A stretch of DNA of 64,000 nt. It comes from Rhodopirellula baltica SH 1. GTDB lineage: Bacteria; Planctomycetota; Planctomycetia; Pirellulales; Pirellulaceae. Every line of letters starts with the position of its first letter. The first letter of the stretch is position 1. Shown one piece after another: positions 18,092-26,015 of the stretch. The translations under genes and the position numbers were made by a program. Under the pieces are notes generated by a model that did not search any database, was not told where the DNA came from, and was given only the letters and a program-made list of their open reading frames with translations. The DNA is taken from positions 3,472,001 to 3,536,000 of the forward strand of contig NC_005027.1 of assembly GCF_000196115.1 (NCBI RefSeq). The letters are read 5' to 3'.

Positions 18092-19447
18092 TTACAAACG
18101 CTCGGCCATTAAACCGTCGATCATTCCGGTACTGTCGGCGAACCGTTGCATGGGAACCCCCAGCAATCGAGCCTGGGTCAACCACAAATTCGCCAGCGGT
18201 GTTCCTTCGGGCATGTTGATGTGACGCCCAGAGGCAACGCGATCGCCGCCTCCCGCAACAACGATTGGCAGATCGTTGTATTGGTGCGTTGATCCATCAC
18301 CCAACCCTGATCCATAAGTTAAAAGGGTGTTGTCGAGGAGTGTGGAACCATCGGCTTGCTCGATCGAGTCCATCTTCTCCATCAGATAGACATATTGCTC
18401 CACATGAAAACGATCAACCTTCAGCAAATCATCGATCACCTTCGTTTGATTGTGTGACATTTGGTGATGGCTGCGAGGCTCGTCAAACAAGCTCTCAAAC
18501 TTGAATGGCGTGTCCCATCGCTCTGGCCCCACCATGAATGTCGCCACGTTGGTCAGCCCGGTTTGCAACGCGACCACCATCAGATCACCCATCAAGCGAA
18601 TGTATTCGCCGCGAGGCAGATAGGCTTCGGGCGGTTCGTCCAATTGCACGCGAGAAAGTTGCGACTTCATCTGTTCCAATCGATCCATTTGCGTTTCGAT
18701 CGTACGAATCGAATCAAAGTACTCGGCAAACTTGTGCCGGTCCTCGTACCCCAAATGCATCTTCAAATCGCGAGCGTCCTCAAGGACCAAGTCCGTGATG
18801 TCTCGATAGCGATCGATTTCCTGGGTGGAAAACAATCGATGGTACATCTTGCGAGGGTCCCGAATCGATGGTGCCAGATGCCCGGTGCCGAACCACGAGA
18901 TGTTGTCAAAGTAGATCGACTCTTTGTTGTCGCGGTGGCTGTTGCAACTGAACTCGAGAGTCGCAAACGGTGTTTCGGTGCCGATCACATCCGCCACCAA
19001 ATGGTCCAGCGTTCGATCGAGCGGCCAAGCCGTTCCCTGATCCGTGTACGGGACCGCACTGCTCAAGTAACACGATGCGCACTGCGCGTGCACGTCAGTT
19101 CCTTGCTGGAACGTGCGGTCCATCCCGGTGATGAGATTAACTTTGTGTTTGAGCGACTCCAACGGTTCCAAGGTGGGTGTCAATTGACCGAGCGGTTCGT
19201 CACTGGCGAACGGGCTTTGTTTGCCCAATGATTTCATCACATTGCCAAGATTGCCCTTGGGAATCACATCATTGGCTTCGCCCGGAAAGAAGCCGCGACG
19301 GACGACCCCAATCGGCACATAGAAATGCGCCATTCGCATCGGCACATGATCCGCCTGCGCAGCGATAGCAATGCTGGGCATCCAAGGCAGTGCCAAAGAA
19401 GCTCCGCCCAAACCGCGAAGAAAGCGACGTCGACTGGTTCGAATCAT
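18092..19447 (-). CDS. DUF1552 family protein with Tat signal
   Basis: A 451-residue DUF1552 protein, a planctomycete/myxobacterial exported family. The N-terminus SRRRFLRGLGGASLALPW is a textbook twin-arginine signal. Family landmarks are HFYVPIGVVRRGFFPGEA, LNLITGMDRTFQQGTDVH-like sequence, DLVLEDARDLKMHLG, HHQMSHNQTKVIDDL and LLTYGSGLGDGSTHQYNDLP. Its ATG overlaps the stop codon of the upstream DUF1592-type gene (ATGA), showing translational coupling. It mirrors the DUF1501/DUF1553 pair at 9-13 kb in arrangement. The biochemical role is unknown. Confidence 0.92.
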   Translation of the reverse strand: MIRTSRRRFLRGLGGASLALPWMPSIAIAAQADHVPMRMAHFYVPIGVVRRGFFPGEANDVIPKGNLGNVMKSLGKQSPFASDEPLGQLTPTLEPLESLKHKVNLITGMDRTFQQGTDVHAQCASCYLSSAVPYTDQGTAWPLDRTLDHLVADVIGTETPFATLEFSCNSHRDNKESIYFDNISWFGTGHLAPSIRDPRKMYHRLFSTQEIDRYRDITDLVLEDARDLKMHLGYEDRHKFAEYFDSIRTIETQMDRLEQMKSQLSRVQLDEPPEAYLPRGEYIRLMGDLMVVALQTGLTNVATFMVGPERWDTPFKFESLFDEPRSHHQMSHNQTKVIDDLLKVDRFHVEQYVYLMEKMDSIEQADGSTLLDNTLLTYGSGLGDGSTHQYNDLPIVVAGGGDRVASGRHINMPEGTPLANLWLTQARLLGVPMQRFADSTGMIDGLMAERL

Positions 19448-21549
19448 GGCCGTGGATTGCTCGCGATTTGCGGGAATGATTTGGTTTGAAACGGTTCGCT
19501 CAACACAACTTGGCGAAGCAGCGTGTGAATTTTGTATTCGTCCGCGGCAACCTTCGCCGTGATCTCATCCAGCGCAACACGATCGGCGGCACTCAGCGGA
19601 CGAGCCAACGCGAAACTCAGCAGATGCCCCGCCAACGCCTCGGTGAATCGATCCTTTTCCACCAGCAACGCGTCCTTGAATTCGATCACGTTCTCAAAAC
19701 GGTGCTTGCGAAACAGCGTCCCGGCCATGTCGACGTCGCGACCGTTTTCGTATTGATCTCGCCAAACACCCACGGGATTGAAATTCTCGAGTGCGAACCC
19801 CAACGGGTCGATCTGTTCGTGGCAGCCTTTGCAATCGGACCGTTTCCGATGCATCGAAAGTCGTTCACGAAGCGTTAAGTGCTCTTCGCCTTCGGCAGGT
19901 TTTTCCCCCAATGCGGGAACGTCCGCGGGAGGAGGCTCGGGCGGGTTGTTGAACACAACCCCCGCCAGCCAAGCGCCTCGGGTGATCGGTTGCGTTCTTT
20001 CCGGTCCCGATGTCATCGTCATCACAGCCGCGTTCGTGATCACGCCGCCACCGCGTCGGTCTTCGATTGGCAACCGACGAAACCGAATGACCTGCACGCC
20101 TCGGCCGTTTCGATCGTGTTGGATTGCCAAGTCGCCGTAAGCATCCTCTAGCAAATCAGATCGATACGTGAAGTCAGAATCAATCAACTGAGTGATCGGT
20201 TGGTTTTCGATCAACACAGTCTCAAACAACAGCAGAGGTTCCAACATCATGTGCATGCTGTCGCGGTACTTCAAAAAGTAAAAGTCCGGAAACTCTTCCG
20301 GACTGGGCACCGACGAAATAATCCGCTCCAGCTGCAACCACTGCGAAGGAAAGCTGTCGCAAAAACGCTTGAGCTTTCGATCGCGAATCATGCGTTCGAA
20401 TTGCTCATTCAAAACATCCTTCTCATGCAGACGCTTCTTCGCAGCGAGTTCCAACAGGATCTGATCCGGGATGCTTCCCCATAGAAAGAACGACAATCGA
20501 GAAGCGAGTTCGTAATCATCGAGCGGCGTGACGGATGACGACTCGTCAGCTGAGTCGTACAGGTACAGAAATCGGGGCGAAGAAATCGTTGCCGCCGCGA
20601 TAGCCCTCATTGCAACGGGAAAGGCGACTCCTTCCTTGAGGTTCTGCAAAACGTATTGGCTGTAACGATCCAGTTGAGATTGATCGACTGAGCGGCGAAA
20701 CGCTCGCGTCAAAAACGACTTCAACCGTTCACGCACGATTGACTCGATGTCAGCTTCGGGCGTTGGAGCGGCGAAGAACGAATCCCAAATCCCGACGTTG
20801 GCCGGAACAAAATCGGAACTCTCGGTGATGGATTGCCCGAGTTTCAAAAACGACTCCATCAACAACGGCGACAGCGACAAATGGTCGGCTTGATTGTCGT
20901 AACCGTGTTCCGCACGCAGATCCTGAGGGAATGCAGCGACGCCGGCCAACCGAGGTTCGATCATCTGTGACTTGCCCAGTGGCCGACTTCCGACAAACAC
21001 TTCCTCAGGCATCTTTCCCGACGCCGGTTGGAAGTAACCGCGATGTTCCCGCAGCATACGTTCGGGCAAGGTGAACACAGTGCAATTCAGATCGAACAGA
21101 TCCACCACCGCATTGTTGTATTGAAATCGATTCATCCGCCGAATCGGTGTGCGAGGGTATTGTCTGGTATGGGCGACCGCGTTCTGAAGGGTCGCCTTCA
21201 ATTCGGCCAGCAGCTTCCGACGTGTCTCGGCCGGCAACTGCGTCTCGCCCTCCGGAGGCATCTCTTCCAGATCCAGAACGTCAATCAAACTCTGCAGTTG
21301 ATCCAAATCGTCGGCGACGTTCCGATCATTGATCTCTGACAACGCGATGTCGCCCTCAGGATCCTGCCCGGCCGAGTGACACTTCACGCAATGGGTTTGG
21401 AGAACCGTTTCCAGCGTTCCAGAAGGTTTCGCCGAAGCATCGGGAGCGGTGCGTTCAGGTTCGGACGCTGACACCGCCTGCGTGGTGAGCAGAACCGTCA
21501 ACGCGCAGAACATCGCGAAATCAGTGCATCTCAGCGGAGGATTCCGCAT
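19444..21549 (-). CDS. Planctomycete cytochrome-type protein (DUF1587/1595/1592/1588/1585)
   Basis: About 701 residues from ATG 21549 (MRNPPLRCTDFAMFCALTVL), which begins a signal peptide cleaved near VSAS. An N-terminal cytochrome-c-like domain carries CVKCH. The family order follows: DUF1587 (TPIRRMNRFQYNNAVVDLF), DUF1595, DUF1592 (LASRLSFFLWGSIPDQ), DUF1588 (RRGGGVITNAAVMTMTS; RSDCKGCHEQIDPLGFALEN, a second heme-type motif) and DUF1585 at the C-terminus. An in-frame extension to 21693 lacks signal features and is probably not translated. The 4-bp overlap with the DUF1552 gene indicates a two-gene operon of exported proteins. Confidence 0.9.
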   Translation of the reverse strand: MRNPPLRCTDFAMFCALTVLLTTQAVSASEPERTAPDASAKPSGTLETVLQTHCVKCHSAGQDPEGDIALSEINDRNVADDLDQLQSLIDVLDLEEMPPEGETQLPAETRRKLLAELKATLQNAVAHTRQYPRTPIRRMNRFQYNNAVVDLFDLNCTVFTLPERMLREHRGYFQPASGKMPEEVFVGSRPLGKSQMIEPRLAGVAAFPQDLRAEHGYDNQADHLSLSPLLMESFLKLGQSITESSDFVPANVGIWDSFFAAPTPEADIESIVRERLKSFLTRAFRRSVDQSQLDRYSQYVLQNLKEGVAFPVAMRAIAAATISSPRFLYLYDSADESSSVTPLDDYELASRLSFFLWGSIPDQILLELAAKKRLHEKDVLNEQFERMIRDRKLKRFCDSFPSQWLQLERIISSVPSPEEFPDFYFLKYRDSMHMMLEPLLLFETVLIENQPITQLIDSDFTYRSDLLEDAYGDLAIQHDRNGRGVQVIRFRRLPIEDRRGGGVITNAAVMTMTSGPERTQPITRGAWLAGVVFNNPPEPPPADVPALGEKPAEGEEHLTLRERLSMHRKRSDCKGCHEQIDPLGFALENFNPVGVWRDQYENGRDVDMAGTLFRKHRFENVIEFKDALLVEKDRFTEALAGHLLSFALARPLSAADRVALDEITAKVAADEYKIHTLLRQVVLSEPFQTKSFPQIASNPRP

Positions 21550-21738
21550 GGGACTGAGTCTTCCACAAGGCAGGAATGAAGGTGGGGGAGGGACTCCCAG
21601 TGTAGCAAACCGCATCGCTGGTGTTTTTCTGGGTTTTGGTGAGGGCGTTTCGGCGTTCGCGACGCAGGAACCCCCGACAACCCAACACGGCAATCAATTC
21701 CGCCAAAACTCACCCTCCTGCACAAAGCGAGAAGACCG

Positions 21739-22956
21739 ATGAAACCCGCACTCGTCCTGTCGATTCCGTTCCTGCTCGCTTTCGCGGCAACCACGCTGAA
21801 CGCCTCTCCAATTCCCAGCAACATGCGAGAAACCCGAGCCATCGACAGCGATTTGGCTCGCATCGAAAAGGAATGCCAAACATTGCAAAACCGACTGACT
21901 CAGCTTCGCCAACAGGTCAAAACGGCTCGTGACGGAGTGAACCATGCCATCGACGCGACACGAGCCATCAAGGCGACCGACGAACGCTTGATCACTCTGA
22001 TCGACAATCTCAAACCCTACACCTCTGTCCCCAAAGTTCGCACAATCGCTCGTACGCTTCGAAAGAACTTGCAACGCGTCCAGGAACAAATTCACACGTT
22101 GCGTAAGAAGACGGACAAAGCCGAAAAAGACATCCTACGTCCGGCAAAGGACCGTTTGAAAGTACTGGAACAATCGATCCTGGGCGGCGAGTTCAAACTG
22201 GCGAGCTACAAGAAAACCATTTCGACTTGGCGACGCGATTTGCAAACCAACGCGGCTCGCGCCAATTCGATTCCAGGTGGAGCAGCTGCTTTTGACGCAA
22301 CATCCCGTGTTGCCCGCCCTACTGTTCAGTCGATTGCCACCGTCTTGACTAACACACGCCAGTCCCTCGACCGCGTCGGAAACAACCTGACCCAGTGGAA
22401 CGATCCCATCCGTGCATTCATGACGATGGATCAGTCACTGTCCAGCTTCGAGAAGAAATTGGCTCCAGCAGAGAAGACCGCAGCCAAACTTGAGAAAACG
22501 CTCGGCAAAAAGCTTTCGATCAAACTCCCATTCGGTAAGAAGACCATCACCTTCAGCATTCGCGAAATTTTGGAAACGCCGGGCAAGGTTCTCGGCGTGG
22601 TCCTGAAACCGCTCGAAAAGCTGGCGGACAAACTACTACAACCTGTTCTGAAAGAACTGAAGCTCGAGATCAAAGCCCCGAGTGGCATCGCCAACCTGAA
22701 CAGCGAACTCAATCGATTGCCTTCAATCGAAGCCTCGTTGCGACGCGAAGCCGATCAATTGCAGCAACAGATCACCACGCGGTTGCAACAAATCATTCAA
22801 AGCTGGAGTCGCATCCAACCTCATTTGCCACGGCATCTGACATCGCAACCCCAACCACCGAAGCGACCGATCGCAGCAGAACGTCCGGCACAAAATCCTC
22901 CCAGCTCCAAGCCAGCACCGGTTCGCAAGTTCCCGGTGATGTTCATCCAGCCCTAA
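21739..22956 (+). CDS. Secreted coiled-coil protein, function unknown
   Basis: 405 residues. A signal peptide (ALVLSIPFLLAFAATTLNA) is followed by long heptad-rich helices: residues ~30-130 (DLARIEKECQTLQNRLTQL, TLRKNLQRVQEQIHTLRKK) and ~215-345. The central segment includes Lys-rich helices around LAPAEKTAAKLEKTLGKK. The C-terminal 45 residues are Pro/Gln-rich (QPQPPKRPIAAERPAQNP). The ATG has GAGAAG 4 nt upstream. A strong terminator follows. It looks like a periplasmic or surface structural protein; no known family was recognised. Confidence 0.78.
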   Translation: MKPALVLSIPFLLAFAATTLNASPIPSNMRETRAIDSDLARIEKECQTLQNRLTQLRQQVKTARDGVNHAIDATRAIKATDERLITLIDNLKPYTSVPKVRTIARTLRKNLQRVQEQIHTLRKKTDKAEKDILRPAKDRLKVLEQSILGGEFKLASYKKTISTWRRDLQTNAARANSIPGGAAAFDATSRVARPTVQSIATVLTNTRQSLDRVGNNLTQWNDPIRAFMTMDQSLSSFEKKLAPAEKTAAKLEKTLGKKLSIKLPFGKKTITFSIREILETPGKVLGVVLKPLEKLADKLLQPVLKELKLEIKAPSGIANLNSELNRLPSIEASLRREADQLQQQITTRLQQIIQSWSRIQPHLPRHLTSQPQPPKRPIAAERPAQNPPSSKPAPVRKFPVMFIQP

Positions 22957-22989
22957 TGCGAACGAGGTCACCTCACGACAACGTTCCCG

Positions 22990-23023
22990 CTGCCTCGCTC
23001 CATCGGATCGAGGCAGTTTTTTT
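22990..23023 (+). terminator. Rho-independent terminator
   Basis: CTGCCTCG and CGAGGCAG form an 8-bp stem around an 11-nt loop, followed directly by seven T. It ends the coiled-coil protein gene and just touches the stop codon of the convergent gene. Confidence 0.9.
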
Positions 23024-23915
23024 ACTTCTTTGATCGGTTGTGCATGTGCAAGGCATACTCCTCAATGGTGATGATCTTATCTTGATTGAGATCCGCGGAT
23101 GCCGGACTCATCAGCATTTGTTTCCACTCACGCTCATCGAGAGACTTGGATTCGTCTTTGTCGTATCGGCTGATGATCTTCTCGGCGTAGGAAAAAAGTT
23201 TTGGAGCGACATCTTTGAGCTTCTCGCCGAGGTCAGACTGCGGAAGTGGCGTTGCCACGCTTGCCAAGTACTTCGACCACAACGAGACAACTTCGCCGCG
23301 AATCTCTTGGTCGCCCGATTTCGATAGCTCATTCAAGCAATCCACATTCTCGACAACGTTCAAGTTCAACACCCCTGCGAGCTGTAAATGAAGCAACGTC
23401 ATCGGACCGGTCGCTTGTAGCCGCTCTGCGAGCGTTGCGTTTGCGATGTCCGAATGCTTCGTCAACACACCGACGGCGGGAGCCATCGACCGATGGCTCA
23501 GCGGGGTACGTCGGTCCGGGTTCTGATACCGCATTTCCAAGTAGTCAATTGCGGCATCGACCTTTCGCTGCGGCTTCAACTCCACTCGATCTAACATTTG
23601 AATCGCATTCAAACGCACGAAGAGATCGGAAGCGTCGAGGCACTGTTCGACCGCATCGTTCAAACAATCTCCCCCATCCGGAATGTTCGCACACGCTTGA
23701 AGAGCATTGACTCGAATCACAGGTGACGGATCGCTGACTGACATTTCAAACAATCGGTCGACGATCTGCTCGGGATATTTCGTGTCAGTTTCTGTCGCCG
23801 CCGGCGAATTGGGCTCCCGCTCTTCAAACACGAAATCTGCCGCTTGAACTCCGGGGGCCTGAGCACAAAACGCCACCATCAAAACGATTGAACTGCGATG
23901 AAAAAGATTCCACAT
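23022..23915 (-). CDS. Secreted HEAT-like repeat protein with C-terminal EF-hands
   Basis: About 297 residues from ATG 23915 (MWNLFHRSSIVLMVAFCAQA), with a signal peptide cleaved near VQAAD. The middle consists of HEAT-like helices (SPVIRVNALQACANI, DLFVRLNAIQMLDRV, DQEIRGEVVSLWSKYL). The C-terminal ~50 residues hold two EF-hand loops: DKDESKSLDEREW and DLNQDKIITIEEY, both with acidic residues at calcium positions. GGGA lies ~10 nt before the ATG. The protein is likely exported and calcium-binding; its partner is unknown. An in-frame extension to 23957 is not supported. Confidence 0.78.
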   Translation of the reverse strand: MWNLFHRSSIVLMVAFCAQAPGVQAADFVFEEREPNSPAATETDTKYPEQIVDRLFEMSVSDPSPVIRVNALQACANIPDGGDCLNDAVEQCLDASDLFVRLNAIQMLDRVELKPQRKVDAAIDYLEMRYQNPDRRTPLSHRSMAPAVGVLTKHSDIANATLAERLQATGPMTLLHLQLAGVLNLNVVENVDCLNELSKSGDQEIRGEVVSLWSKYLASVATPLPQSDLGEKLKDVAPKLFSYAEKIISRYDKDESKSLDEREWKQMLMSPASADLNQDKIITIEEYALHMHNRSKK

Positions 23916-24254
23916 CTCGAAAATCCCGTTGGAGGCAGTACGACTGTCGATCGCCAATCAGTCTATCCCATCCACGAAAGGCGACGCCCGAGAGTCCAGC
24001 AGTTGTTACAAAGTTCACTTCGTCTCGCGGAATAAATGTTTTCTCGCCCCGAACCGTTCGAAAGCGGACGATCCCAAAGACGCCAGCGTCAATAACGCTA
24101 CTTAATGCGAGCAGATTGGCTTTCGCGGGCAAACTGAATTGTCCGTTTCAGCGGAATCTGGGTTGCAAAAGCCGGTTTGGGAGTTTCCCCCCTCATCGGC
24201 TAGAATGATCCGGCGGTACCGAGTTGGAGCCCGCAATCGCTTTCGCACGATGAG
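23916..24254. other. Divergent intergenic region, no gene seen
   Basis: 339 bp lie between the EF-hand protein gene and the J-like protein gene. A minus-strand ORF crosses it (23824-24132), but its sequence has no domain features and it overlaps the real gene in another frame. No clear promoter hexamers were picked. Confidence 0.4.
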
Positions 24255-26015
24255 ATGCAATTCGTTGGACTTTTGGATGACGGCATGACGGGGAAGACCA
24301 TTCACGAACTGCTTGAGTTGCCTGAGCACGTCACGTCGCCGCATGCCTACCAAGTCTTTGGGCTGAATCCCGGCGAATCCAACGCCGCTGCCATTCAAGA
24401 GGCCATCGCGCGGCGAATCACCCAACTGAAGGCCGCCAAATCCAGTACCGCACCCGAAACGTGGTCGCGTGCGGCTCAGGTTCTGCAGACCGCACAAAGA
24501 GCGCTGACGGACCCGAAGAAGAAGGCCAAGTTGGACGCACGTTTCGGCATTGTTTCAATGGACGATGCATCCTCGACCAAGACTGCTTCGCCCAGCGTCA
24601 CCGCAACGCCGCAGCAGGCTTCGCCAAACGACGCCACAACAAACACACCTGCGGCACCCGTGGTGGATCCCTTGGCGGCATTGTTGCCGACCGGAAACAC
24701 GTCCAACAACACGCATGCTGCACCGGTTGCATCAGCACAACCTGCGGCTCGCGTCTCGAACAACCAACCAGTCACCGAAATCGTCGATGCCACGCTTGCC
24801 GCTGGTCCCGTTATCGATCAAGTGCACGTCACGCCGGCCAACCCAGCTACCGGGATCGGGGACGTCACACCCAACTTGACTCCGACCATTTCACAATCCC
24901 CCGCCCCGTTGGTCGTCCAACCTCGTTCGCCAACCGCTGCTCGCGCACGACGCCGCCAAAATTCCGGTGGATGGTTGATGGGAGGATTTCTGTTGCTCGG
25001 TTTTGTGATCGTTGGTTTTCTCGCCGCCTTTTTCTTTTGGGGTCCCGGCGAAGTCCAGGTCGTTCGCAGCAACGATGGAATCACGATTCGAACCAAAAAT
25101 GACAACGCGAATCGGCAGGGCCAACCTCAAGCACCGGTCGTCGAGCAAAAGGAACCTGTTCGACAAGTTCGACCGACGAGCGATGGGATCATGAAACAAC
25201 CGCCCCCCGCTCAACCCAATTCGCGAGACTCTTTGGGAAACTTCCTATCCAATCCGGATGCGTTGCCTGACACCAGCACAATGCCAGGGCTGCCATCGGG
25301 AATGCCATCGCCACCCGAGACTGCTCCAGCTCCCGGTATGGGAATGGGAATGCAGTCGAACGTCGACGACAGCATGCAACCGAACACCGTGCAGCCTACG
25401 CCTGGTCCCGAACCATCCCCCACAACGACACCATCACCCGCAGCTCGTCCCGAACCGACCGCGGAGAACATTGCGGCTGGTGAAACCGCCATTGCGTCTG
25501 CTGAAGAAGCAATCCGGCAACCGGATTGGTCAACAATGAAATCGTTGGCTGAAGCTGCCGAGAAAGCTGCGGTCACCGACGAACAGGTCGCTCGTGCAGA
25601 AACGCTGTATCAAATCGCGGACCTGGGAACGTACTATCGAGGCGGCGTTTCGCGAGCAATGGCAGACCGGACCGCAGGCAACGAATTCAACGTAACGGAT
25701 TCGATTGCATTGCTGGTCGTTGAAGCCAGTGCTCAACAACTGATCGCACGCCGTGGAGCTCGGAACTACACCTACACGCTCGACGATCTTCCGTTTGTGG
25801 TTTCCAAGGCATTGGCCAAATTCCAATTGCCGATGGAATCCGAAACGGGGCAGGCCGCTCAGGCGATTTACGAATCGATTGCCTCAAAATCCACCCCGGA
25901 AGTCCGCGCCGACGCGGCGGGTATCCTTCGGTCGTTTCAAAACGTCGAAGGTGCTGACCCACAACGAATCGCCGATTGGATTGAAACCCGATACACCCCA
26001 TCAACTTCGCAGTGA
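24255..26015 (+). CDS. J-domain-like membrane protein with Pro-rich linker
   Basis: 586 residues. Residues ~14-95 resemble a degenerate J-like helical domain (AYQVFGLNPGESNAAAIQEA, AQRALTDPKKKAKLDARFG) but lack the HPD tripeptide needed to stimulate Hsp70. A low-complexity Ala/Thr/Pro segment follows, then one transmembrane helix (MGGFLLLGFVIVGFLAAFFF) at ~240-265, a second Pro/Gly/Met-rich linker, and an all-helical C-terminal domain from ~405. ATG 24285 (MTGKTIHELLELPEH) is an alternative start nearer the conserved part. The stop codon overlaps the next gene's GTG, so the two are coupled. Confidence 0.72.
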   Translation: MQFVGLLDDGMTGKTIHELLELPEHVTSPHAYQVFGLNPGESNAAAIQEAIARRITQLKAAKSSTAPETWSRAAQVLQTAQRALTDPKKKAKLDARFGIVSMDDASSTKTASPSVTATPQQASPNDATTNTPAAPVVDPLAALLPTGNTSNNTHAAPVASAQPAARVSNNQPVTEIVDATLAAGPVIDQVHVTPANPATGIGDVTPNLTPTISQSPAPLVVQPRSPTAARARRRQNSGGWLMGGFLLLGFVIVGFLAAFFFWGPGEVQVVRSNDGITIRTKNDNANRQGQPQAPVVEQKEPVRQVRPTSDGIMKQPPPAQPNSRDSLGNFLSNPDALPDTSTMPGLPSGMPSPPETAPAPGMGMGMQSNVDDSMQPNTVQPTPGPEPSPTTTPSPAARPEPTAENIAAGETAIASAEEAIRQPDWSTMKSLAEAAEKAAVTDEQVARAETLYQIADLGTYYRGGVSRAMADRTAGNEFNVTDSIALLVVEASAQQLIARRGARNYTYTLDDLPFVVSKALAKFQLPMESETGQAAQAIYESIASKSTPEVRADAAGILRSFQNVEGADPQRIADWIETRYTPSTSQ

